Part shown: piece by piece, positions 1 through 5,637 of the stretch
Layout of the letters: each line of letters begins with the position of its first letter
How positions within the stretch are numbered: position 1 is the stretch's first letter
Source of the DNA: Clostridiales bacterium UBA5446
GTDB lineage: Bacteria > Bacillota > Clostridia > Oscillospirales > Oscillospiraceae
DNA length: 5,637 nt
NCBI GenBank assembly: GCA_002427465.1
Contig: DIRC01000058.1
Location: forward strand, 1-5,637
Direction: 5' to 3'
Made by a program: the position numbers and the translations under genes
The notes under the pieces: generated by a model
Database searches by the model: none
Told to the model about the DNA's origin: nothing
The model's input: only the letters and a program-made list of their open reading frames with translations

Positions 1-20
1 TTGGCGGTGCGCACTTTTTT
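1..20. terminator. Possible half of a terminator hairpin cut by the left edge
   Basis: On the plus strand a GC-rich arm (GGCGGTGCGCAC, 3-14) is followed directly by six T (15-20). Read on the minus strand this is AAAAAA then GTGCGCACCGCC, starting 8 nt after the mreB stop. That layout is typical of one arm of a bidirectional intrinsic terminator, but the other arm lies outside the window. Bases 7-14 (GTGCGCAC) are also a perfect palindrome, though it has no room for a stable loop by itself. Confidence 0.25.
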
Positions 21-28
21 ATGCAATC

Positions 29-1060
29 CTATCTGTTTAGTTGGCGCTTCCTTGCAAAGTTGACCATCCCGTCCTGCAAATCGTTAAGGTGCAGCAGCAT
101 TTTCCCCGCGCCGTAAGCCGCGCAGGCAACCGGGTCGTCCACAACCACCGTGCGGATTCCGGTATCTGCCTCCACCAGCTTATCGAAGCCGTAAAGCAGG
201 CTCCCGCCTCCGGACATGACGATGCCGTTTCCGGAAATATCCGCCACCAGTTCGGGAGGCGTGCGTTCCAGAACCATATGCACACTTTCCAAAATGGTTT
301 TCGCAGGCTCCATCAAAACTTCCGTCAGCTCCGCCGAGCTGATTTTCGCCGTCTTTGGCAGGCCAGTGACCAGATCGCGTCCCTTGATCTCCTCAATTCC
401 CATCTCCGACCTTGGGGCAAGGCAGCCGATGGAAATTTTCAGCTCCTCCGCAGTCCGGGAACCGATCAGGATATTGTGTTTGCGGCGGATATATCTGACA
501 ATCGCCTCGTCAAATTCCGATCCCGCTGTCCTGATGGATTCGCACTCCGCAACACCGCCGAGGGAGACCACCGCCGTTTCCGTGGTTCCGCCGCCGATAT
601 CAATTACGAGGTGCCCGTCCGGCTTGTTGATGTCTATGCCGGCTCCCGTGGCGGTAGCCACCGCGGATTCGCACAGATACACCTTGCGGGCCCCGGCCTC
701 GATCACCGCATCAATCACCGCGCGCTCCTCAACTCCGGTTATGCTGCTTGGTACGCAGATGAGAACCCGCGGCTTGAAAAGGCTGAAGCTGGTCACCCTT
801 GAAATATGATCCTTGAGCATGGCGGCCGTCATGTCATAATCGTTGATCACGCCTCCGGAGATCGGATGGATGGCCAGGATATTTGCCGGAGTTCTGCCCA
901 GCATTCTCTGAGCCTCCTGACCGATTTTCAGCAGCTTGCCGGTGAACTTGTCCACCGCCACAAGGGTAGGCTCACGCAGCTGAACCCCCTTGCCGCTGAC
1001 ATACAGCAGCGTTCCGGACGTCCCCATATCTATGGCAATATCTCTTTCAAAGAACAGCAT
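29..1060 (-). CDS. mreB: MreB/Mbl-family actin-like cell-shape protein, divergent
   Basis: MreB-family proteins polymerise with ATP on the inner face of the membrane and guide lateral wall synthesis. The 343-residue length is normal. Visible signatures are the phosphate-1 loop IDMGTSGTLLY (10-20), the phosphate-2 loop DIGGGTTE (154-161), RGRDLVTGLPKT-like sequence (227-236) and the adenosine-site MSGGGSLL (282-289). Differences from ordinary MreB are visible: DMGTSG replaces the usual DLGTANT, and CESAVATATGAG (130-141) replaces the usual EEPMAAAIGAG, so one Glu of the pair (E131) and the proline pattern differ. The C terminus is short and basic (ARKRQLNR). The gene stands apart from mreC and mreD, at least on its 5' side, and follows comF by 42 nt, as a separate paralogue often does. 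It may be mreB, mbl or mreBH; the symbol names the family only. The ATG start has GAGGT at 7 nt. Confidence 0.9.
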   Translation of the reverse strand: MLFFERDIAIDMGTSGTLLYVSGKGVQLREPTLVAVDKFTGKLLKIGQEAQRMLGRTPANILAIHPISGGVINDYDMTAAMLKDHISRVTSFSLFKPRVLICVPSSITGVEERAVIDAVIEAGARKVYLCESAVATATGAGIDINKPDGHLVIDIGGGTTETAVVSLGGVAECESIRTAGSEFDEAIVRYIRRKHNILIGSRTAEELKISIGCLAPRSEMGIEEIKGRDLVTGLPKTAKISSAELTEVLMEPAKTILESVHMVLERTPPELVADISGNGIVMSGGGSLLYGFDKLVEADTGIRTVVVDDPVACAAYGAGKMLLHLNDLQDGMVNFARKRQLNR

Positions 1061-1067
1061 ATTTTAT

Positions 1068-1072
1068 ACCTC
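1068..1072 (-). promoter_or_regulatory. Ribosome binding site of the mreB-family gene
   Basis: GAGGT on the minus strand, 7 nt before the ATG at 1058-1060, within the 42-nt AT-rich gap after comF. It supports the chosen start. Confidence 0.7.
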
Positions 1073-1102
1073 GGAATATATCATAGTCAAAACTTTACGG
1101 AT

Positions 1103-1756
1103 TTAATCCCGGCTGCGCGCCACGGCGGCGCATACGACGCTGTCTGCGCCGGAAAGCCCCAGAGTCCTCGCGCATTCTGAGAAAGTCGAGCCTGTCGTGA
1201 CGATATCATCGATTAACAGAATACGCTTTCCGGCGATAAGCTCCGGGTCCGCCGTCTCATAAGCGCCGGAAATATTCGCCCGCCGCTTCTCCGCGCCGCC
1301 CGTCTCCGACTGGGGCGCCACGTCGGCGTTCTTCTTCAGGACCTCAACCGCCACGTCGTCCAGCTCCAGGGCCACGGCCATCGCAAGCAACATCGCCTGA
1401 TCATATCCCCGCTCACGCAAGCGGCGGCCGCTCAGCGGAACCCAGGAAATCAGATCATATTCCCCGGCCAGATGTTCCCTCGCGCAGTCCGCCAGAAGCC
1501 GGCCGAATACGACGGCATTGGCCGTGGCGCCCTTGAACTTATACCGTAGCAGCGCCTCGCGCACGTTGCCTTCATAATAAAGCGGCGATACGCAAAGATT
1601 TACGAAATCGCCCTTTTGCTTTCCTCCGCCCTTCGTATAGGGCAGGTCTACTTCACACCCCGCGCACATTCCGCTCTCCCCCCGGCGCAGAAGCTTTCTG
1701 CAGAAAGCGCAGCGCGGCGGAAAAAGCAGGTCAAGTATTTCTGTCCACAGCCCCAT
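1103..1756 (-). CDS. comF: ComF family protein (double zinc ribbon plus phosphoribosyltransferase domain)
   Basis: ComF-family proteins (ComFC/GntX/YhgH type) are cytoplasmic phosphoribosyltransferase-like proteins linked to uptake of single-stranded DNA during competence; the reaction is not firmly known. From the start chosen here the protein has 217 residues, normal for the family. An N-terminal zinc-binding region has Cys16, Cys19, Cys31 and Cys34 (CAFC and CAGC pairs). A central LSGRRLRERGYDQA matches the family RGFNQ motif, with Asp in place of Asn. ILLIDDIVTTGST is the PRPP-binding loop with its two adjacent aspartates. The ATG at 1754-1756 is preferred because MGLWTEILDLLFPPRCAFC is a typical ComF beginning and AGGTGG lies 9 nt upstream. 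The ATG at 1772-1774 would add six residues. Either start overlaps recD2 (by 26 or 44 nt), so the two are almost certainly co-expressed. No comFA helicase gene is visible here. Confidence 0.92.
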   Translation of the reverse strand: MGLWTEILDLLFPPRCAFCRKLLRRGESGMCAGCEVDLPYTKGGGKQKGDFVNLCVSPLYYEGNVREALLRYKFKGATANAVVFGRLLADCAREHLAGEYDLISWVPLSGRRLRERGYDQAMLLAMAVALELDDVAVEVLKKNADVAPQSETGGAEKRRANISGAYETADPELIAGKRILLIDDIVTTGSTFSECARTLGLSGADSVVCAAVARSRD

Positions 1757-4001
1757 TTTCAACCCCCACCTCATCGCAAAGTCTCGCCCTAAGGCCGCTA
1801 TATCTTCTCGATTGCCTGTGGTTGTCTATCATTCGATCGGCCGTCCCTTCGTCTCCGACGGCAATCAGCAGTTCCTTCGCCCGGGTTACGGCAGTATACA
1901 GCACGCCGCGGGTTAAAAGCATTGGCGCGCCTTCCCCCAGAGCCAAGACCACCGCCCGGTATTCGCTGCCCTGGGATTTGTGGATGGTCATCGCCCAGGC
2001 ATGCTCCAGCTCCGTAAGCTGATCAAAGGTATACTGGGCCACGCGGCCGTCAAAATCCACCGTAACCGTCTCCTCCCCGGCGTCAATACCAAGGATATAA
2101 CCCACATCCCCGTTATAGATGCCGGCGCCGGTCTCTGCCGGGGCGCCGCTGTCAGGAATCCGCTTCCATATTATATCATAGTTATTTCGGATTTGCATCA
2201 CTCTGTCTCCCTCACGGAAGACAACATTTCCGAATTCTTTCTCGTTTTTCCCTTTCCCCGCCGGATTCACCGCCGCCTGAAGCCGCAAATTCAAAGCAAA
2301 AGTACCAGCCTCCCCCCTTCGGGTCGGTGAGAGCACCTGAATTTCCTCGCTGGCAATCCCCATATTTTCCGGAAGCCGGCGTGCATACAGCTCTGCGACA
2401 GTTTCCGCAATGCGCTCCGCTGACCGGCGGCAAAGGAAAAAGAAGTCGCCGGAATTCTCGGTAAAAACCGGGTGTTCCCCCTTGTTTATCATGTGCGCGT
2501 TCCTGACGATCCTGCTGCCCGCGCTTTGGCGGAAAATATCCGTGAGCCTGACGACGGGGACAATGCCGGATCGGATAATATCCGCAAAAACATTTCCCGG
2601 GCCAACGCTGGGAAGCTGATCCGCGTCTCCAACCATAATCAGCCGGCACCCCGGCGGTATGGCGGCCAAAAGAGCGCGCATAAGCGTTATGTCAACCATT
2701 GAGCTTTCGTCCAGAATCAGCGCCCCGCACTCCAGGGGAGCCGATTCATCACGGCCCCATACTATGCCGTCCCCATCCGGCGCAAAGGACGCCTCCAGCA
2801 GACGGTGAACGGTGGACGCTTCGCGTCCAGTCAGCTCCGCCATGCGCTGGGCGGCCCGTCCCGTCGGCGCGGTGATCAGGGTCTCCAGCCCCATCTCGTC
2901 AAAAAGCCCGAGTATTGCCCGGATTGAGGTTGTTTTCCCAGTCCCCGGTCCACCGGTGATCACCAGAACCGGGCATTCCGCGGCAAGGGCTATGGTCTTT
3001 CTCTGCTGGGGCGCATAAGTCATGCCATAGGCTCTTTCCATCCGGTCAATCAGCCCGGCGGGATCAATCGTCTGCGGCAGCTCCTCCCTCAGAAGCGCCT
3101 TGAGGCGCTGTGCGGTGTAGGTTTCCGCCTCGTGCAGAGGGGCAATATAACACGCATCGCAGCCGGAGACCAGCTCGCGCACTACCACGCCCTCGTCGAT
3201 AATCACCGTCAGCCCCTCCCAGACGGGGTCGTCCGGGATACTGATCAGTTGTGCGGTGGCCGCAACCAGCTTATCCGCGGGAATGAAACAATGCCCGTTC
3301 CCCGCATTATGAGACAGCTCAAAGGCGATTGCCGCGCATATGCGCGGCGCGCTGTCGTCCTCCATCCCCAAATCCAGGGAAAGAACATCCGCCTCTGAAA
3401 ACGTACCGCCAATGTTGGGCTGGGCGAGGATATATGGATTTTCACGGAGGAGCTCTAGAGAGGCTTCGCCGTAATATTGATAAAGCTTCACGGCCAGGAT
3501 CGGCCGCAGCTCATGGGCGCACAGGAACTCCATCAGGTGGCGCAGCCCGGCCTTGCGGCGGAAGTCCCGGGAAATTTGCTCCGCCTTCCCCGGGCCGATC
3601 CCCTTGATTCGGGCCAGCTCACCGGGGCGGCCTTCGATAACATCCAGGGTAGCGTCACCGAAACGATCCACAATAAGGGCCGCTGTTGCAGGGCCTACGC
3701 CGCGCACCGCGCCGCCGGAAAGATAGGCATAGATCGCCTCAGCCGTTTTCGGCAGCCCCCGCTCGGCGTATTCGGCCTTAAACTGCTGGCCATGGGTCGG
3801 ATGCTTTGTCCAGGCCCCGACAGCCCGCAGCGTCTCTCCCGGAGCGGCCGAGGGTAGCGTGCCCGTGACCGTAACCAACGCGCCCCCGCCCATTTCAAGA
3901 CGGAGAACGGTATAACCGTTCTCCTCATTGGAATAGATGATCGACGATATCTTTCCCTTTATTTCTATGTTCCCGCTGCTTTCCGCCATCCCTATGTTCA
4001 T
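1731..4001 (-). CDS. recD2: RecD2 (RecD-like/YrrC) ATP-dependent 5'-3' DNA helicase
   Basis: RecD2 is a superfamily 1B helicase, independent of RecBC, that acts in recombination, replication-fork repair and mutation avoidance in Firmicutes and Deinococcus. The 756-residue length is typical. Domains in order: an N-terminal OB-like domain (about 15-80); helix-hairpin-helix repeats (about 89-143, with GVGPATA and IKGIGPGKA); Walker A TGGPGTGKTT (349-358); motif Ia TAPTGRAAQRM (378-388); TVHRLL (397-402); Walker B LILDESSMVD (428-437); motif III VGDADQLPSVGPGN (457-470); IFRQ (489-492); YNGDVGYI (629-636); and motif VI region AMTIHKSQGSEY (670-681) with YTAVTRAKELL (702-712). All helicase motifs are intact. 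The start is uncertain: ATG at 3999-4001 has AAAGG about 10 nt upstream, while ATG at 3987-3989 (residue 5) is preceded by AAGGA at 12 nt. The 3' end overlaps comF, implying translational coupling. Confidence 0.95.
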   Translation of the reverse strand: MNIGMAESSGNIEIKGKISSIIYSNEENGYTVLRLEMGGGALVTVTGTLPSAAPGETLRAVGAWTKHPTHGQQFKAEYAERGLPKTAEAIYAYLSGGAVRGVGPATAALIVDRFGDATLDVIEGRPGELARIKGIGPGKAEQISRDFRRKAGLRHLMEFLCAHELRPILAVKLYQYYGEASLELLRENPYILAQPNIGGTFSEADVLSLDLGMEDDSAPRICAAIAFELSHNAGNGHCFIPADKLVAATAQLISIPDDPVWEGLTVIIDEGVVVRELVSGCDACYIAPLHEAETYTAQRLKALLREELPQTIDPAGLIDRMERAYGMTYAPQQRKTIALAAECPVLVITGGPGTGKTTSIRAILGLFDEMGLETLITAPTGRAAQRMAELTGREASTVHRLLEASFAPDGDGIVWGRDESAPLECGALILDESSMVDITLMRALLAAIPPGCRLIMVGDADQLPSVGPGNVFADIIRSGIVPVVRLTDIFRQSAGSRIVRNAHMINKGEHPVFTENSGDFFFLCRRSAERIAETVAELYARRLPENMGIASEEIQVLSPTRRGEAGTFALNLRLQAAVNPAGKGKNEKEFGNVVFREGDRVMQIRNNYDIIWKRIPDSGAPAETGAGIYNGDVGYILGIDAGEETVTVDFDGRVAQYTFDQLTELEHAWAMTIHKSQGSEYRAVVLALGEGAPMLLTRGVLYTAVTRAKELLIAVGDEGTADRMIDNHRQSRRYSGLRARLCDEVGVENGAVDRNT
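1766..1771 (-). promoter_or_regulatory. Ribosome binding site favouring the second comF start
   Basis: AGGTGG on the minus strand, inside the 3' end of recD2 and 9 nt before the ATG at 1754-1756. The earlier in-frame ATG at 1772-1774 abuts this element and has only a weak GAG upstream. Confidence 0.5.
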
Positions 4002-4029
4002 TCCTTAAAAACCTTTGTGCAATAGATCC

Positions 4030-4344
4030 CTAGATATCCTCTTTGAGGCGAAGGCTTATGCAGTCCCGGTTCCTCGCCGCAAGCCTTGCCACCTGCCGCG
4101 TCTCCTCATCCATACCGGCGTCTTCAATAATAATATCCGCCGGCAGATTGCCGTTCTCACGCAGCCACAGCACGCCGTCCAAAGTCTCCTCAAGGCGCGG
4201 CTCAGGCCCTGTCACCCGAAGGGTCAGGGTCAGTAAGGTATGCCTCCCCCGCTTAAGCGGCGCGAGCATAAGCCCGCGAAGTCCCCAAAGCATTAATATG
4301 ATCACCGCCGCTATTAAGGCAGATATGAATATCCTACCGAGCAA
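4030..4344 (-). CDS. Uncharacterised 104-residue membrane-anchored protein
   Basis: I do not recognise a named family. The protein begins with a hydrophobic segment at about 5-28 (FISALIAAVIILMLWGL). Basic residues follow at 31-35 (KRGRH), which would favour a cytoplasmic C-terminal part by the positive-inside rule. The soluble remainder reads as strand (37-44), helix (50-64), strand (69-75), turn AGMDEET (76-82), helix (80-91) and strand (94-100). The stretch DIIIEDAGMDEET resembles the EIIVVDDGSTDET region of family 2 glycosyltransferases, but the protein ends before any DxD metal motif, so catalysis is unlikely. It has no cysteine motif or signal cleavage site that I can see. The TTG start is supported by AGGAGGGG at good spacing, and the stop is TAG. 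It sits 51 nt after COG2426 and 28 nt before recD2. Coding status is well supported by this placement and by the amphipathic pattern; function is unknown. Confidence 0.75.
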   Translation of the reverse strand: MLGRIFISALIAAVIILMLWGLRGLMLAPLKRGRHTLLTLTLRVTGPEPRLEETLDGVLWLRENGNLPADIIIEDAGMDEETRQVARLAARNRDCISLRLKEDI

Positions 4345-4350
4345 GCCTAT

Positions 4351-4358
4351 CCCCTCCT
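4351..4358 (-). promoter_or_regulatory. Ribosome binding site of the 104-residue gene
   Basis: AGGAGGGG on the minus strand, with the GGAGG core 8 nt before the TTG at 4342-4344. It is the strongest Shine-Dalgarno match in the window and supports this short frame being translated from a non-ATG start. Confidence 0.75.
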
Positions 4359-4365
4359 CTAGGTC

Positions 4366-4393
4366 AGTCTATGAGGCGGGGGAACCCTTTGAC
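4366..4393 (-). promoter_or_regulatory. Possible sporulation-type promoter in the 51-nt gap (tentative)
   Basis: On the minus strand, CATAGACT (4366-4373) resembles the CATACAAT-type -10 element of the mother-cell factor SigE at 6 of 8 positions. GTCAAA (4388-4393) lies 14 nt upstream and partly resembles the GTCATA start of its -35 element. A transcript would begin near 4359, just ahead of the ribosome binding site of the 104-residue gene. The match is by eye only, and the -35 is weak. It is offered because this is the largest gap in the cluster and its sequence is not otherwise explained. Confidence 0.2.
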
Positions 4394-4395
4394 AA

Positions 4396-4881
4396 TTAAA
4401 AAATCGACGTAAATCCGTAGGTAAGCCCGGTTATCAAAATCCCCGCGACAACTACGGCAAGAAAAATGGTAGGCACCGCGTTTCTCATGCGCATGTTCAA
4501 AAGCGCTGCGATAAGCGCGCCCGTCCAGGCTCCTGTTCCCGGGAGCGGGTCGGCAACCAGAATAAAAAGCCCGATCATCTGATATTTCCGCACCTTATCC
4601 CATTTGCCCTCCACACGCCCTTCCAGGGAAGTGATCATTTTTTCAAACCCTGCGCTCTTTCTCCTGAGCCACGCGAAGATCTGCCGGATGAACAGGATAA
4701 TGAAGGGTACGGGAACCATGTTCCCCAGAACGCTCACGATGAGGGACTGCCAGATTCCAAGCCCCATCGATACCCCGACGGGGATTGCGCCCTTAAGCTC
4801 CACCAGAGGAACCATGGCAATTAAAAATGTGAGCAGGTACCGCCCAAATTCGGTTTGATAGAGTGTGTCGACAATTGACAA
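4396..4881 (-). CDS. COG2426 / small multidrug export family membrane protein
   Basis: This 161-residue integral membrane protein matches the COG2426 family, named 'small multi-drug export protein' in Pfam; its actual substrate is poorly established. Two family hallmarks are visible: ELKGAIPVG at 28-36 and PLPGTGAWTG at 112-121. Hydrophobic segments lie at about 13-32, 43-67, 103-127 and 136-156. A basic loop at about 72-100 (WLRRKS...KWDKVRKY) is probably cytoplasmic. The paired ELxGAIP and PLPGTGAWTG motifs look like re-entrant or helix-breaking elements, as in DedA-like transporters, but that comparison is inference. Residue 111, just before PLPGTG, is Asp, where I recall a hydrophobic residue in relatives. 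The start is TTG (4879-4881), chosen because a GGAGG sits 7 nt upstream and no ATG fits. The length is normal for the family. It follows uvrA by 17 nt, so it is likely translated from the same message. Confidence 0.88.
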   Translation of the reverse strand: MSIVDTLYQTEFGRYLLTFLIAMVPLVELKGAIPVGVSMGLGIWQSLIVSVLGNMVPVPFIILFIRQIFAWLRRKSAGFEKMITSLEGRVEGKWDKVRKYQMIGLFILVADPLPGTGAWTGALIAALLNMRMRNAVPTIFLAVVVAGILITGLTYGFTSIF

Positions 4882-4888
4882 ATGTTTA

Positions 4889-4893
4889 CCTCC
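4889..4893 (-). promoter_or_regulatory. Ribosome binding site of the COG2426 gene
   Basis: GGAGG on the minus strand, 7 nt before a TTG codon and just after the uvrA stop. It fixes the unusual TTG start, since there is no ATG or GTG at a suitable distance. Confidence 0.8.
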
Positions 4894-4898
4894 GAAGA

Positions 4899-5637
4899 TC
4901 AGCCCAATATTTTCGCGAGATACTGTCCGGTATAACTGTCCTTGCAGCCCGCGCAGCCCTCCGGCGTACCCGAAAACACCAGCTCGCCCCCCCGGTCTCC
5001 CCCGTCCGGGCCGAGATCAATAATGTGATCCGCCACCTTAATCATGTCCAGATTATGCTCAATCACCACAGCGGTATTCCCTGCGTCCACAAGCCGGTCC
5101 AGGATCGTGATCAAGCGGTGGACGTCCGCCACGTGAAGCCCGGTTGTCGGTTCATCCAGGACATACACAGTGGACCCCGTGCTCCGCTTCGCCAGTTCCG
5201 TGGCCAGTTTTACTCGCTGGGCCTCGCCCCCCGAAAGGGTTGTGGACGACTGGCCCAGCCGGACATAACCCAACCCCACGTCATACAGCGCCTGAATCTT
5301 GTTGCGTATTTTAGGCAGGTTTTTGAAAAAATCCAGCGCTTCCTCAATAGTCATTTCAAGCACTTCGGAGATATTCTTGCCCTTATACCGCACCTCCAGC
5401 GTTTCGCGGTTATAACGCTTGCCGCCGCAGGCCTCGCAGGGGACATAAATATCCGGCAGAAAGTGCATTTCAATCTTTAGCAGCCCATCGCCTGCGCAGG
5501 CCTCGCACCGCCCCCCACGCACATTGAAGGAGAAGCGCCCCGGCCCGTATCCCCGGAGCTTTGCGTCCTGAGTCGCCGCGAACAGCTCCCTGATATCGCT
5601 AAACACCCCGGTATAGGTCGCCGGGTTCGAGCGCGGC
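4899..5637 (-). CDS. uvrA: UvrABC system protein A, C-terminal part (5' end outside window)
   Basis: UvrA is the cytoplasmic ATP-binding damage sensor of nucleotide excision repair; it loads UvrB onto lesions. About 245 codons are visible of a protein usually near 940 residues. The frame stays open to the right edge, so the true start is outside. The GTG at 5604-5606 is an internal valine, since conserved UvrA sequence (RSNPATYTGVF) runs across it. Numbering from that codon, the second zinc finger is C34-x2-C37-x19-C57-x2-C60 (about 5427-5507). Next come the ABC signature LSGGEAQRV (124-132) and the Walker B stretch VYVLDEPTTGLH (147-158), with the following VIEHN motif carrying the switch histidine. 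All expected residues of this half are intact, and the protein ends at LAKILG without a long tail. The TGA stop lies 17 nt before the next gene and close to its ribosome binding site, which suggests co-transcription. Identification is near certain. Confidence 0.97.
   Translation of the reverse strand, partial: PRSNPATYTGVFSDIRELFAATQDAKLRGYGPGRFSFNVRGGRCEACAGDGLLKIEMHFLPDIYVPCEACGGKRYNRETLEVRYKGKNISEVLEMTIEEALDFFKNLPKIRNKIQALYDVGLGYVRLGQSSTTLSGGEAQRVKLATELAKRSTGSTVYVLDEPTTGLHVADVHRLITILDRLVDAGNTAVVIEHNLDMIKVADHIIDLGPDGGDRGGELVFSGTPEGCAGCKDSYTGQYLAKILG

Noticed and set aside
41..802. A 253-codon plus-strand open frame antisense to the mreB-family gene
   Set aside because: Its product is rich in His, Arg and Gln without domain pattern, while the minus strand encodes a clear actin-like protein. 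It is a shadow of GC-rich coding sequence.
1063..1090. TTGACT-N16-TATAAA promoter-like match before the mreB-family gene
   Set aside because: The -10 would overlap the ribosome binding site to start codon spacer, so transcripts would begin at or inside the gene and lack the GAGGT. No later start codon in frame has a plausible ribosome binding site.
2212..2649. A 145-codon minus-strand frame inside recD2
   Set aside because: It overlaps intact helicase motifs in the recD2 frame, and its translation is low-complexity Arg/Gly/Pro-rich. No frameshift in recD2 needs it.
4863..5480. A 205-codon plus-strand open frame opposite uvrA
   Set aside because: It lies almost entirely antisense to unmistakable UvrA sequence, has no recognisable domain and no good ribosome binding site.
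5621..5637. GGGTTCGAGCGCGGC at the right edge, resembling a tRNA T-arm (GGTTCGA)
   Set aside because: The bases encode conserved UvrA residues (RSNPA) in the open frame, and no acceptor stem or CCA-like end is present.
1..5637. A novel multi-gene system such as a defence island, mobile element, CRISPR array or biosynthetic cluster
   Set aside because: Five of the six genes belong to known housekeeping or conserved families. No transposase, integrase, repeat array, inverted terminal repeats or abrupt composition shift was seen.

Overview
The window holds six genes, all on the minus strand, so transcription runs from high to low coordinates. They fill almost all of it, and no stretch over 60 bases lacks a gene. 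In transcription order they are: the C-terminal quarter of uvrA (cut by the right edge), a small multidrug-export-family membrane protein (COG2426), an unrecognised 104-residue membrane-anchored protein, recD2, comF and an mreB-family gene. Gaps are 17, 51 and 28 nt, then an overlap, then 42 nt. This suggests one transcription unit, or two if the 51-nt gap carries a promoter.

The protein variants point to a Gram-positive anaerobe of class Clostridia, perhaps Oscillospiraceae/Ruminococcaceae-like. The evidence is a RecD2 of the Firmicutes YrrC type, COG2426 beside DNA-repair genes, strong GGAGG-type ribosome binding sites and two TTG starts. GC content looks moderately high (mid to upper 50s percent by eye). 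The taxonomic call is inference from protein style and gene order, not a database match.

Region by region: 4899-5637 encodes the second zinc finger and C-terminal ATPase half of UvrA (nucleotide excision repair). 4396-4881 is a polytopic membrane protein. 4030-4344 is a small protein with one N-terminal membrane segment and a beta-alpha-beta-alpha-beta tail that recalls the start of a family 2 glycosyltransferase fold. 1731-4001 is a complete RecD2 helicase. 1103-1756 is a ComF phosphoribosyltransferase-like protein whose start lies inside the end of recD2. 29-1060 is an actin-like MreB-family protein with an altered segment in the nucleotide-site region. The left edge shows what may be half of a terminator hairpin just after the mreB stop.

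Functionally the cluster joins DNA repair and recombination (uvrA, recD2, comF) to envelope functions (COG2426, the 104-residue protein, the MreB homologue). No mobile element, CRISPR array, RNA gene or clear defence system is present. The least explained items are the 104-residue protein and the divergent MreB.
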